This document shows, piece after piece, positions 16,252 to 25,111 of a DNA stretch of 64,000 nt (the first letter of the stretch is position 1; each line of letters starts with the position of its first letter). The DNA lies in contig NZ_FYED01000017.1 of the NCBI RefSeq assembly GCF_900187565.1, positions 123,163 to 187,162 of the forward strand, read 5' to 3'. Made by a program: the position numbers and the translations under genes. The DNA is from Pseudomonas sp. Irchel 3A7. GTDB taxonomy: Bacteria > Pseudomonadota > Gammaproteobacteria > Pseudomonadales > Pseudomonadaceae. Under the pieces are notes generated by a model. It was given only the letters and a program-made list of their open reading frames with translations. It ran no database searches and was not told the origin of the DNA.

Positions 16252-17028
16252 TCAGCTGAACAACTCCGACGCCAGACTCGCCGCCGACAACTCCTCGGTA
16301 AACGCCAACAACAGCGGCGCCAGCTCATGCAACCGCGCCCCCGGCATGCGCGCGCTCGGTCCGGCGATGCTGAGCACGCCGATCACCCGGCCATCAGCGG
16401 GATGGCGCACCACCGCGGCAATCGCCGAGGTGCCCACCGCCGAACTTTCCTCGACACAGGCGTAACCCTGCTCCCGCGCCAGGCGCAGGCGTTCAAGCAG
16501 TTCGATGTTGGACCGCGGCGCATTCGGCCCCAACTCCAGCGGCCGGTCCGCCGCCTGGCGCTCGACCAGCGACAAGGCCTCGGCATCGCTCATGCACGCC
16601 AGCCAGGCATGTCCTGAAGCGGTGTAGAACAGCGGCGCATCACGGCCCATGTCCGGGTCGTACCGCAGACCGGAACGGGCGCCCTGGGATTTGGCGATCC
16701 AGGTCTGCCGCTCGCCCTCGATCACACCGAGGCGCACCAGTTCGCCGGTTTCCTGCGCCAGGCGATCAAGCACCGGTTGCACGATGTCGGCGCCACTGCT
16801 CGACAGGTATCGGAACCCCATCGCCACCAGTTTGGTCGACAAGTGATAACGCAGGTTCTCTGGATTCTGCCGCACGTAACCCAGGCGGATCAGCTCGGCG
16901 AGCAGGCGGTGGGTGGCGCTTTTTGGAATATCCAGCTGCTCCGCCAGGGCCTGCATCGGCAAGCCGCGAGGGTCACTGGTGAGACTTTCAAGCACACTGA
17001 AAACACGTTCGATCTGACTGCCGGCCAT
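16252..17028 (-). CDS. IclR-family transcriptional regulator
   Basis: This 258-residue protein has the IclR winged helix at about 5-65 (MQALAEQLDIPKSATHRLLA) and an effector-binding GAF-like domain to the C-terminus (GERQTWIAKSQGARSGLRY, SAVGTSAIAAVVRH). It sits between the MocA operon and the divergent FAD dehydrogenase operon. Both outward promoters carry the TRGAACCRARTTCCAAA site, whose GGAAC/GTTCC halves are typical of IclR operators. It therefore most likely senses the pathway substrate and controls both sides. The effector is unknown. Confidence 0.9.
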   Translation of the reverse strand: MAGSQIERVFSVLESLTSDPRGLPMQALAEQLDIPKSATHRLLAELIRLGYVRQNPENLRYHLSTKLVAMGFRYLSSSGADIVQPVLDRLAQETGELVRLGVIEGERQTWIAKSQGARSGLRYDPDMGRDAPLFYTASGHAWLACMSDAEALSLVERQAADRPLELGPNAPRSNIELLERLRLAREQGYACVEESSAVGTSAIAAVVRHPADGRVIGVLSIAGPSARMPGARLHELAPLLLAFTEELSAASLASELFS

Positions 17029-17161
17029 GGGGACTTTCCACGCAAATTTTGCCGATTCTAGAAGACATCCCGCCGAACGCGAAATCTGGAACTGACTGTC
17101 CGATAAACGCCCGCTTTATACGTCCAGTCCTTGCTCGCTTCAATCCGTCTCTTATATTTTC

Positions 17162-17178
17162 TGGAACCAAATTCCAAA
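17162..17178. promoter_or_regulatory. Candidate IclR operator before the FAD dehydrogenase
   Basis: TGGAACCAAATTCCAAA contains the palindrome TGGAA-N5-TTCCA, 26 bases before the start codon at 17204. It nearly matches the site at 16058-16074. Confidence 0.6.
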
Positions 17179-17203
17179 ACAACAATACGCTGGAGCTCGA
17201 AAA

Positions 17204-18952
17204 ATGCCTGCCGAACCGCACGTTCTTCCCGACATTGACTGCGATGTGCTGGTAGTCGGCTCCGGTGCGGCCGGGTTGTCAGCGGCGGTGACTGCGGCCT
17301 GGCATGGCCTGAAGGTCATTGTGGTTGAAAAAGATCCGGTGTTCGGCGGTGCCACGGCCTGGTCCGGTGGCTGGGCCTGGGTACCGTGCAATCCTCTGGC
17401 CCGGCGCGCCGGCATCGTCGAAAACGTGGAGTTGCCGCGCACGTACCTGAAGCATGAACTGGGCGAGCGTTACCGGCCGGAAATGATCAACGCATTCCTG
17501 GAGGCCGGCCCGCAAATGGTCGGGTTCTTCGAACAGCACACCTCGCTGCAATTCGCCGATGGCAATGCGATTGCCGACATTCATGGTGATACGCCGGGCG
17601 CCGGCACCGGTGGACGCTCGGTGATCGCCGCACCGTACGACGCACGAAAAGTCGGCAAGCTACTCAAGCGCCTGCGAAAAACCATGCGCGAAACGTCCTT
17701 CATGGGCATGCCGATCATGGCCGGCACAGACCTCACGGCGTTTCTCAACCTGACCCGCTCGCTGTCGGCAGCCTGGCATGTCACCCGGCGTTTTACCCGC
17801 CACCTGCTCGACCTCGCCGTGCATGGTCGGGCGATGCAACTGGTCAACGGCGTGGCACTGGTGGCGCGGCTGGCGAAATCCGCCGACGATCTCGGCGTGT
17901 TGCTCTGGGAATCGGCGCCGGTCACCCAATTGCTGCGCGAGAACAATCGGGTGCGCGGCGCCGTGATCAATACCACCAAAGGGTCGGTTCGCATCAAGGC
18001 GCGCAAGGCCGTGGTACTCGCAGCGGGCGGATTCGCCAATGATGTCGAACGACGCAAGGCACTGTTCCCGCGCACACCGACCGGCCGGGAGCACCTGGCC
18101 TTGCCACCCCTCGGCGTGTCCGGCGATGGCCTGCGACTGGGCGAAAGCGTTGGCGCCCAAGTGGATGCCGACCTGCAATCCCCCGTCGCCTGGGCCCCGG
18201 TTTCCCGGGTACCGCACAGCGACGGCAGCACGGGTCACTTTCCGCACATCATCGAACGCGGCAAGCCCGGGATCATCGGTGTATTGAGCAACGGCCAGCG
18301 CTTCGTCAACGAAGCCAACGGCTATTACGACTACGTGACGGCGATGGTCGCCGCGGCGCCGGCGGGCGAAGAAGTCGCCTCCTGGCTGATCTGCAGCCAT
18401 GCCTTTCAACGGCGATATGGTTTGGGCATCTCTCGGCCGTTTCCCGTGCCGCTGTCATCCTTTATCCGCAGTGGCTATCTGAAAACCGGCAACACCCTTG
18501 AGGAATTGGCGTCGGCCTGCGGCATCGATCCGGACGGCTTGCGCAGCACCGTATCGGAGTACAACCGGCATGCACGCAACGGCGAAGACCCACGGTTCGG
18601 TCGTGGCACGACACCCTATAACCGCAAACAGGGTAATGCGTCGCAGCAACCCAATCCCTGTGTCGCCCCCCTCGAACAAGGGCCGTTCTACGCCGTGAAA
18701 GTCGAGCCCGGCTGCTTCGGCACCTTCGCCGGACTCAAGGTCAATCAGCACGCCCAGGTCCTCGACGATTCGGGACAAGCCATCGCCGGGCTATACGCGG
18801 CGGGTGGCGACATGGCCAGCATCATGGGTGGGCATTACCCCGCCGGCGGTATCAACATCGGTCCGGCGCTGACCTTCGGCTACATCGCCGCACGCCACAT
18901 CGCAGGAATCACCGCTTACGAACAGGAGATCGACCATGCAGCACATCGTTAA
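17204..18952 (+). CDS. FAD-dependent dehydrogenase, fumarate reductase/3-ketosteroid dehydrogenase type
   Basis: This 582-residue flavoprotein has an N-terminal dinucleotide site DVLVVGSGAAGLSAAVTAAW (GxGxxG at about 18-23), the GGATAWSGGWAW segment and the KAVVLAAGGFAND strand. The C-terminal FAD contact HYPAGGINIGPALTFGY is typical of the fumarate reductase/KstD superfamily. It oxidises or desaturates a substrate, probably passing electrons to a quinone or other acceptor, but the substrate is unknown. It overlaps the following aldo-keto reductase by 17 bases, so they are coupled. The probable IclR site lies just upstream of its start. Confidence 0.87.
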   Translation: MPAEPHVLPDIDCDVLVVGSGAAGLSAAVTAAWHGLKVIVVEKDPVFGGATAWSGGWAWVPCNPLARRAGIVENVELPRTYLKHELGERYRPEMINAFLEAGPQMVGFFEQHTSLQFADGNAIADIHGDTPGAGTGGRSVIAAPYDARKVGKLLKRLRKTMRETSFMGMPIMAGTDLTAFLNLTRSLSAAWHVTRRFTRHLLDLAVHGRAMQLVNGVALVARLAKSADDLGVLLWESAPVTQLLRENNRVRGAVINTTKGSVRIKARKAVVLAAGGFANDVERRKALFPRTPTGREHLALPPLGVSGDGLRLGESVGAQVDADLQSPVAWAPVSRVPHSDGSTGHFPHIIERGKPGIIGVLSNGQRFVNEANGYYDYVTAMVAAAPAGEEVASWLICSHAFQRRYGLGISRPFPVPLSSFIRSGYLKTGNTLEELASACGIDPDGLRSTVSEYNRHARNGEDPRFGRGTTPYNRKQGNASQQPNPCVAPLEQGPFYAVKVEPGCFGTFAGLKVNQHAQVLDDSGQAIAGLYAAGGDMASIMGGHYPAGGINIGPALTFGYIAARHIAGITAYEQEIDHAAHR

Positions 18953-19769
18953 TGCACAGGGATTGAACATGCCAAAACTCGGCCTCGGCACCTGGCCGAT
19001 GCTGGGTGACGAATGCACCCGTGCCGTGGAACAGGCCCTGGCCTTGGGTTATCGGCACATCGATACGGCGGCGGCCTACAACAACGAAGACGCGGTCGGT
19101 CAGGCACTGGTGAACAGTCCGACACCTCGCGAACAGATCCACGTGACCACCAAGGTCTGGTGGGACCAACTGCGACCCGACGCCATGCGCCATTCCATGG
19201 ACCGCAGCCTCAAGGCCCTGCACAGCGATTACGTCGACTTGTTCATGATTCATTGGCCCGCCACGGACTGGGATCTGCCGCGCACCCTCGAAACCCTGGT
19301 GTCGTTCAAGGAGCAAGGCCTGGCGCGCAACATCGGCGTGGCGAATTTTCCATTGCCGCTGCTGCGCAAAGTCGTCGAGGAGCTTGGCGCGCCACTGTCC
19401 GCGATTCAGGTCGAATACCACGTGCTGCTCGGACAAAACGCCTTGCTGAACTACGCCCGCCAACACGACATGGTGCTGACAGCCTACACACCACTGGCCC
19501 GTAACAAGGTGTCAGAGACCCCGGTCATTCAACAGATTGCCGCCAAACACGGTGTGCTGCCGACCCAGGTCGCGCTCAAATGGTTGCTGGACCAACCGAA
19601 CGTTGCGGCGATTCCCAAAGCCAGCAGCGACGCCAATCAACGGGCCAATCTCGCCGCACTCGACGTGCAGCTGGATGATGAGGATCGTCGTTTGATTGCC
19701 GGCTTGTCCAAGCGCGAGCGTCAGGTCAGCCCCGACTTTGCCCCCGTGTGGGATGCGTTCGACCAGTAA
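18936..19769 (+). CDS. Aldo-keto reductase (2,5-diketo-D-gluconate reductase-like)
   Basis: This 277-residue TIM-barrel NADPH reductase of the AKR superfamily has its catalytic tetrad in RHIDTAAAYNN (Asp and Tyr), TTKVWW (Lys) and FMIHWPA (His). The C-terminal IPKASS segment contacts the cofactor. It is closest in style to DkgB/YeaE-type enzymes acting on keto-sugars and aldehydes. It is translationally coupled to the FAD dehydrogenase, implying consecutive steps. A 6-bp stem (GCGGGA/TCCCGC, 19770-19795) with an inner GGCCATGGCC palindrome follows the stop but lacks a T-run. Confidence 0.9.
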   Translation: MQHIVNAQGLNMPKLGLGTWPMLGDECTRAVEQALALGYRHIDTAAAYNNEDAVGQALVNSPTPREQIHVTTKVWWDQLRPDAMRHSMDRSLKALHSDYVDLFMIHWPATDWDLPRTLETLVSFKEQGLARNIGVANFPLPLLRKVVEELGAPLSAIQVEYHVLLGQNALLNYARQHDMVLTAYTPLARNKVSETPVIQQIAAKHGVLPTQVALKWLLDQPNVAAIPKASSDANQRANLAALDVQLDDEDRRLIAGLSKRERQVSPDFAPVWDAFDQ

Positions 19770-19903
19770 GCGGGAAATGGCCATGGCCGTCCCGCGACGA
19801 TCGTGGCCTTACTTACCCTTACACATTTTTCCCACACCATTTTTGCCTGTGCAGTTATTCATGGATCCGGCGATACCCCATCAACCCATGAGAGACCGCA
19901 AAC

Positions 19904-20758
19904 ATGTTATGGAACAAGGCTAGACGCAGCGACAACGTAAACGACACTCGCAAGGGCAAGGATGCCCGCACACTCACAGGGAAAACCCTCGGTGCCGGAC
20001 TGGCCGTGGCCGCGCTGGCGAGCGCGGGACTTTACTCGACGCTGGGCGACACTCCGAAAACCTCCTCGCAGGAGCTTGTCCCATCCGCCGCACTCGCAAT
20101 CGAGCCCGAAAAAGATCGGCAGCTGATGTTTGTTCAATCAGTGCTGGGCGAGACCGAAGACACCTGGGAGCAGCTTTTTGCACAAGCAGGACGGCGCTAT
20201 CCGCCCCCCACGCTGACGCTGTTCAACGATGGCGTCAGTTCAGGATGTGGTTTTGCCAGTTCCACCATCGGCCCCTTTTACTGCCCGAGCAATCAACAGC
20301 TGTACCTCGACCTGGAGTTCCTCTCACAGCTGGAGCAGCGTTTCTCAGTGGTCGGCGACTTCGCGCGGGCCTACATCATCGCTCACGAAATCGGCCATCA
20401 CGTGCAGCTGGAACTGGGACTTTCCGACCCGCTCGAAAAAGCCCTGCGGGACAAGAAACCCGCCACTGGCGATGGAGGCCTGGAGGTGCGCGGGGAATTG
20501 CAGGCCGATTGCCTGGCCGGGGTCTGGGCACATCACGCGCAGCAGCGCCTGGACTGGCTGGAACCTGGTGATATCGAGGCTGCATTGCATGCCGCGACAG
20601 TGTTCGGTGACGACTACCTGCAACGCTCCAAGACCACTGGCGTGCGACCAGAGACATTCAGCCACGGCACCTCACAGCAGCGCGTGAACTGGTTCAAAAG
20701 CGGTTTTGACACAGGCCGCACAGACGCTTGCGACACCTTCGCCGCCGTAGACCTGTAG
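19904..20758 (+). CDS. YpfJ-type neutral zinc metallopeptidase, first (diverged) copy
   Basis: This 284-residue protein has an N-terminal cytoplasmic tag MLWNKARRSDN, one membrane helix at about 27-45, and a periplasmic peptidase domain with HEIGH at 161-165 (zinc ligands and catalytic Glu). Downstream motifs are GELQADCLAGVWAHHAQQ and SHGTSQQRVNWFKSGF. It is a paralogue of the next gene, which shares the tag, order and motifs. This copy lacks the glycine-rich stretch after the tag and part of the loop after HExxH, so it looks like the more diverged duplicate. The substrates of this family are not known. Confidence 0.88.
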   Translation: MLWNKARRSDNVNDTRKGKDARTLTGKTLGAGLAVAALASAGLYSTLGDTPKTSSQELVPSAALAIEPEKDRQLMFVQSVLGETEDTWEQLFAQAGRRYPPPTLTLFNDGVSSGCGFASSTIGPFYCPSNQQLYLDLEFLSQLEQRFSVVGDFARAYIIAHEIGHHVQLELGLSDPLEKALRDKKPATGDGGLEVRGELQADCLAGVWAHHAQQRLDWLEPGDIEAALHAATVFGDDYLQRSKTTGVRPETFSHGTSQQRVNWFKSGFDTGRTDACDTFAAVDL

Positions 20759-20906
20759 GACCCGCCGATCAACGAAACCACTGATATCACACCCTGCGCA
20801 GAACCCGCAGCGCTCAAGGCTGTCTGACGACCGGACTGGCGCCGCTCCCCCTGAGCAGCAACACTCATCGCACGCTTCTTTACCTGGAACGAAAGAGGAT
20901 TCCCAC

Positions 20907-21800
20907 ATGCTATGGAAAAAAGGCCGACGCAGCGACAACGTGGTCGATGCCCGTGGCGATGATGTCGGCGGCGGGGGCGGCGGGATGCGCTTCGGTGGCG
21001 GCAAGGGCCTGAGCCTGACGGCGATCCTTCTGATTGTCGGGATCGGCTGGATCACCGGCCAGGACCCGATGCAAATACTCGGCGAGCTGACGGGCCAGAT
21101 GGGCGAGCAATCGGCACCGGCCACCAACCAGACCCGCAAGGCGCCACCGGCCAATGATGAAGGGGCGGAATTCGTCCGTTCGATCCTCGGCGATACCGAA
21201 GACACCTGGCGGCAGATTTTCCAGCAGGCCGGTCGTCAATATAAAGACCCGACCCTGGTGCTGTTCAGCAATCGCGTCAACTCGGCCTGTGGCATGGCGA
21301 CGTCGGCGACGGGTCCGTTCTATTGCCCGGCGGATCAAAAGGTCTATCTGGATACGAGTTTCTTCCAGGAGATGTCACAACGCTTTGCGGCCGCCGGCGA
21401 CTTTGCCCAAGCCTACGTGATTGCTCACGAAGTCGGACACCACGTACAGACCTTGCTCGGCGTTTCCGCGAAAATCCAGGCAGCCCGCCAGCAGGGCCGG
21501 CAAATGGAAGGCGATGGCGGCCTGCTGGTTCGTCAGGAATTGCAAGCCGACTGCCTGGCCGGGGTCTGGGCCAACAATGCGCAGCAGCGACTGAACTGGC
21601 TGGAGCCGGGTGATATCGAAGAAGCACTGAACGCGGCAAATGCCATCGGCGACGATCGATTGCAGCAACAGGGTCAAGGCCGCGTGGTGCCTGACTCGTT
21701 TACCCATGGTACGTCGGCGCAACGGGTGCGCTGGTTCAAAACCGGATTCGCGCAAGGCCAGGTTGGCCAGTGCGATACCTTTGCGGCGAAAAATCTGTAA
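20907..21800 (+). CDS. ypfJ: YpfJ-type neutral zinc metallopeptidase, second copy
   Basis: This 297-residue protein has the canonical family layout: MLWKKGRRSDN tag, glycine-rich linker (GGGGGGMRFGGGKG), membrane helix at about 36-50, conserved EGAEFVRSILGDTEDTW, HEVGH at 174-178, and QELQADCLAGVWANNAQQ with the third zinc ligand region. It ends in the shared CDTFAA tail. The stop codon touches the start codon of the next gene, so the hydrolase is likely co-translated. The adjacent first copy indicates a local tandem duplication. Confidence 0.9.
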   Translation: MLWKKGRRSDNVVDARGDDVGGGGGGMRFGGGKGLSLTAILLIVGIGWITGQDPMQILGELTGQMGEQSAPATNQTRKAPPANDEGAEFVRSILGDTEDTWRQIFQQAGRQYKDPTLVLFSNRVNSACGMATSATGPFYCPADQKVYLDTSFFQEMSQRFAAAGDFAQAYVIAHEVGHHVQTLLGVSAKIQAARQQGRQMEGDGGLLVRQELQADCLAGVWANNAQQRLNWLEPGDIEEALNAANAIGDDRLQQQGQGRVVPDSFTHGTSAQRVRWFKTGFAQGQVGQCDTFAAKNL

Positions 21801-22772
21801 ATGAAAAAATGGTTGTTGGTGTTGCTGTTCACTTGCGCAAGCCCTTTGACAAATTCTTGGGCCACCGAGCATGGGGTCAAGGAGCTCAGCCCGGGACGTC
21901 TGTTGTTGAAATCCGGCGAAATGGCGGTAGGTCTCGGCCCCGCGCCGGCAAAGATCGAACGGGTATTGATCATCGTCCACGGTCGCTTGCGCAATGCGCA
22001 AACCTACCTCAAAAGCGGCGAACACTCGGCAGAACTGGCAGGGCAAAGTGCATCGACCCTGGTGATCGCCCCGCAATTTCTCAATGAAGCCGATGTCGCG
22101 CTGCACCCGGTGGCCGAGACGGTTTTACGCTGGCAAGGCAACGAATGGATGGCCGGCGGTGAGTCCACCGCACCGTTTCGTCTGAGCTCCTACGAGGCAC
22201 TAGACGAAATCGTCGCCCGCTTGAGTGATCGCAAGCAGTTTCCGGATGTGAAACAAATCGTGATCGCCGGTCATTCCGGTGGTGCTCAAGTGGTTCAGCG
22301 CTACGCTTTGCTGGGCCACGATCAACCCGCCGTGCAGGCCGCTGGCGTGCAGGTGCGCTACGTCATCGCCAATCCGTCTTCTTATGCGTATTTCGATGAG
22401 CGGCGACCGGTGGCCTTCAATCACGCCGGATGCCCGGACTACAACCGCTGGAAGTACGGACTGACAGATTTGCCCGCCTATGCCGAAGGACAAAGTGCCG
22501 CGCAATTGCAGGAAAAATACCTCAAGCGCGACATTGTTTATCTACTGGGGCAACAGGACACCGACCCCAATCACCCGGCGCTGGATAAAAGCTGCGAGGC
22601 CAAGGCACAAGGCCCGAATCGATTGGCGCGGGGGCGTTTTTACTTCAATTATCTGAAGCGCCTGCAACCGCAAGGGTTGAAGCAGCAGCTGATCGAAGTG
22701 CGCGGGGTGGGACATGACGGGGATGGGATGTTTACCTCGCCGGAGGGGCAGAAAGCATTGTTTGGGCAGTAA
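21801..22772 (+). CDS. Exported alpha/beta hydrolase
   Basis: This 323-residue protein has a signal peptide (MKKWLLVLLFTCASPLTNSWA). An alpha/beta-hydrolase fold follows, with oxyanion-region IIVHGRLRN and nucleophile elbow IAGHSGGAQVVQ (Ser near 157). A late LGQQDTD and GVGHDGDG would supply the acid and histidine. It is therefore a probable periplasmic esterase or lipase-like enzyme, similar to fungal-type and bacterial secreted hydrolases of unknown substrate. It begins immediately after the metallopeptidase stop. A REPIN follows and probably marks the transcript end. Confidence 0.8.
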   Translation: MKKWLLVLLFTCASPLTNSWATEHGVKELSPGRLLLKSGEMAVGLGPAPAKIERVLIIVHGRLRNAQTYLKSGEHSAELAGQSASTLVIAPQFLNEADVALHPVAETVLRWQGNEWMAGGESTAPFRLSSYEALDEIVARLSDRKQFPDVKQIVIAGHSGGAQVVQRYALLGHDQPAVQAAGVQVRYVIANPSSYAYFDERRPVAFNHAGCPDYNRWKYGLTDLPAYAEGQSAAQLQEKYLKRDIVYLLGQQDTDPNHPALDKSCEAKAQGPNRLARGRFYFNYLKRLQPQGLKQQLIEVRGVGHDGDGMFTSPEGQKALFGQ

Positions 22773-22797
22773 GATTTTAGGTGTTTGATCTGACGCC

Positions 22798-22890
22798 ATC
22801 GCGGGCAAGCCCGCTCCCACAGGATTTGTGTGTTGAACACATCATTTGTGAACAGCCGAGATCCCTGTGGGAGCAGGCTTGCCCGCGATG
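22798..22890. repeat. REPIN (REP pair), GCGGGC type
   Basis: ATCGCGGGCAAGCCCGCTCC and the inverted copy ending GCTTGCCCGCGATG flank a short spacer between convergent genes. Confidence 0.9.
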
Positions 22891-22896
22891 AGGCCC

Positions 22897-23490
22897 TCAA
22901 GCCGAAAGCATTGCCCGCAACGCCCCACAATCCGCCGCATGCCAATCCGTCAATTCCGGCCACGGATTATCCGGCAAATTCACCAACACCGTCCGCGTGC
23001 CCGCCGCACGCCCGCAATCCAGATCGAAGCGGTAATCGCCGACCATCACCATCTCGCTGGTCGACACATTCCAGGCCTCGGCCAGTTTCAGCAAACCACC
23101 GGGATGCGGTTTTGGCGGTGCTTCATCGCGACCGAGTACATCCTCCACGGCGAAGCAGTCGGCCAGGCCGATGGCCTCCAGGGTGACATGCGCCAGCTCA
23201 CGGGCATTGCGCGTGAGGATACCCAGTCGATAGCCACGTCCGGCCAGCTCACGCACCAGCTCCACGGCACCCGGCGCCGGCTTCGAGCCCAGCGCCAGAT
23301 CCCGCTCGTGTTCCAGAAGCCACGCGTGCTTGGCTGCGGCTTCATCGGCTGGTAACGCCGCGAGATGAGTCAGGATGTCGTGATCCGCCGGGATCGCCAG
23401 GGCCACGCGAATCGCCGCGAAGTCATGCACGGCCACCGTCAGGGTGCCGTCCATGTCGAACACCCAATGACGCACGTCGGCCAGGCTCAT
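22897..23490 (-). CDS. HAD-superfamily hydrolase (phosphoglycolate phosphatase-like)
   Basis: This 197-residue HAD phosphatase has motif I in VFDMDGTLTV (nucleophilic Asp near residue 10), motif II threonine in GILTRN, a motif III lysine in PPKPHPGG and motif IV in MVGDYRFDLDCG. The small cap places it with Gph-like phosphatases or beta-phosphoglucomutases. ATG 23490 overlaps the stop of tesB (ATGA), so it is translated with it. The longer frame to 23601 lies within tesB and is not used. The substrate is unknown. Confidence 0.87.
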   Translation of the reverse strand: MSLADVRHWVFDMDGTLTVAVHDFAAIRVALAIPADHDILTHLAALPADEAAAKHAWLLEHERDLALGSKPAPGAVELVRELAGRGYRLGILTRNARELAHVTLEAIGLADCFAVEDVLGRDEAPPKPHPGGLLKLAEAWNVSTSEMVMVGDYRFDLDCGRAAGTRTVLVNLPDNPWPELTDWHAADCGALRAMLSA

Positions 23491-24356
23491 GCCCAATCCT
23501 TGCGATGGCGAATCAGGCCTTCCTGGGTGACCGAAGCCACCAGTTGCCCGGCACGGTTGAACACGCTGCCGCGGGAGAACCCGCGGGAGTTGCCGGCCCA
23601 CGGACTGTCCATGGCGTACAGCAACCAGTCATCGGCACGCAGATCGGCATGGAACCACAGCGCGTGATCGAGGCTGGCGACCTGCATGTCCTTGTGCCAG
23701 ACCGATTTGCCATGGGGCTGCATCGAGGTGGTCAACAGTCCGAAATCCGAGGCGTAGGCCAGTAAATATTTGTGCAGCGCCGGAGAGTCGGCCAAGGCAC
23801 CGTCGGCACGAAACCAGACGTACTTGATCGGATCCGAGGGTTGCGGGTTGTAGGGATCTTTCTCGGTGATTGGCCGAAATTCGATCGGCTTGGGGCACAG
23901 CAGCTTTTCGCGCATTTTTTCCGGGATCAGGTGCGCGCGCTGCTGCGTAAGCTCAAGCTCCGATGGCAGGTTTTCCGGCCCGACCACTTGCGGCATCTCG
24001 CTCTGGTGCTGGAAACCCTCTTCGTCGTACTGGAACGAGGCGCTGCAGGTGAAGATCGGATGCCCCTTCTGGATCGCCGTCACCCGGCGCGTGCTGAAAC
24101 TGCCGCCGTCGCGGACCCGATCAACCTGATACACCACCGGCAACCCGGCATCGCCCGGACGCAGGAAGTAACCGTGCATCGAATGCACGTGGCGCGTTTG
24201 TTCAACGGTCTGACTGGCCGCCGACAACGACTGGCCGAGCACCTGACCGCCGAACAACTGACGAAAGCCCAGGTCCTGGCTGCGGCCACGGAACAGGTTT
24301 TCTTCGATCGGCTCCAGGGTCAGCAGGTCCACCAGATCATCCAACACTTGGCTCAT
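23487..24356 (-). CDS. tesB: Acyl-CoA thioesterase II
   Basis: TesB hydrolyses medium- and long-chain acyl-CoA to the free acid in the cytoplasm. The 289-residue length is standard. The double hot-dog fold is visible, with FGGQVLGQSLSAASQTV in the first half and the catalytic region in the second: SLDHALWFH (Asp), SRGFSRGSVF (Ser/Thr position) and VASVTQEGLIR (Gln). The start ATG is preceded by a GAGAGT-type site. It heads a two-gene operon with the HAD hydrolase. Confidence 0.93.
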   Translation of the reverse strand: MSQVLDDLVDLLTLEPIEENLFRGRSQDLGFRQLFGGQVLGQSLSAASQTVEQTRHVHSMHGYFLRPGDAGLPVVYQVDRVRDGGSFSTRRVTAIQKGHPIFTCSASFQYDEEGFQHQSEMPQVVGPENLPSELELTQQRAHLIPEKMREKLLCPKPIEFRPITEKDPYNPQPSDPIKYVWFRADGALADSPALHKYLLAYASDFGLLTTSMQPHGKSVWHKDMQVASLDHALWFHADLRADDWLLYAMDSPWAGNSRGFSRGSVFNRAGQLVASVTQEGLIRHRKDWA

Positions 24357-24462
24357 TCAGACTCTCCTCACACAACGCAATGCCGCGCAGTCTTGGCTGC
24401 GTCGGTCGATTCAGTTTCTGGCCCGTGCCAACATGAGGGCCATTGTAAACGTCCGTGCCAGG

Positions 24463-25032
24463 TTATCCATGCAAGGTTTGCAGCCATTGTTCACGGCTGA
24501 TGCGATACAACACGTGATGACGCAGCGGATGATCGACGGCGAGCTTCGGATGCTCGAAGTCATCGGCAGGGTCATGGTGCATGCCGATGGCCTGCATGAC
24601 CTTCTGCGAAGGCAGATTGTTGTCAGCGGTGAACGAGACGATTTCGCTCAGCGGCAATCGGTCAAAGCCACAACGCAGAGCGGTCCATGCCGCTTCGCTG
24701 GCATAGCCGAGGCCCCAGTGTTGCCGTGCCAGGCGCCAGCCGATCTCGATGGCCGGGGTGAAAGGCGCGTCGAACCCGACCACGCCAAGCCCGGTAAAAC
24801 CGATGAACTGCCCCGTGTCCTTGCGCTCCAGCGCCCAGAGGCCGAAGCCGTGCTCGGCGAAATGACCTCTGATCCGCCCAATCAATGAAGCGCTTTCCAG
24901 GCGACTCAAGGGCGCCGGAAAATAACGCATGACCTGTGGATCGGCACACATCGCCGCAAACTCCGGCAGATCCTCGTCGCGCCACTGGCGCATCAACAGT
25001 CGCGCACTCTCGAGCTTCAGTATCGGCTCCAT
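24463..25032 (-). CDS. GNAT N-acetyltransferase, RimJ/RimL type
   Basis: This 189-residue acetyltransferase begins LKLESARLLMRQWRDEDL, the standard RimJ/RimL-like opening. It has the acetyl-CoA loop region in IGWRLARQHWGLGYASEAAW and a C-terminal NLPSQKVMQAIGMHH typical of Acetyltransf_3 proteins. These enzymes acetylate protein N-termini or small amines; the target is unknown. It is divergent from the deacetylase gene at 25112, separated by only 79 bases, so the two promoters overlap. Confidence 0.88.
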   Translation of the reverse strand: MEPILKLESARLLMRQWRDEDLPEFAAMCADPQVMRYFPAPLSRLESASLIGRIRGHFAEHGFGLWALERKDTGQFIGFTGLGVVGFDAPFTPAIEIGWRLARQHWGLGYASEAAWTALRCGFDRLPLSEIVSFTADNNLPSQKVMQAIGMHHDPADDFEHPKLAVDHPLRHHVLYRISREQWLQTLHG

Positions 25033-25111
25033 CGTCCCTCCGCCCTCCCTCTGGATGTCGCAAGTCTACAACGCTGGTAGGATCCTTCACTCATTCCTAT
25101 ATGAAATCACT

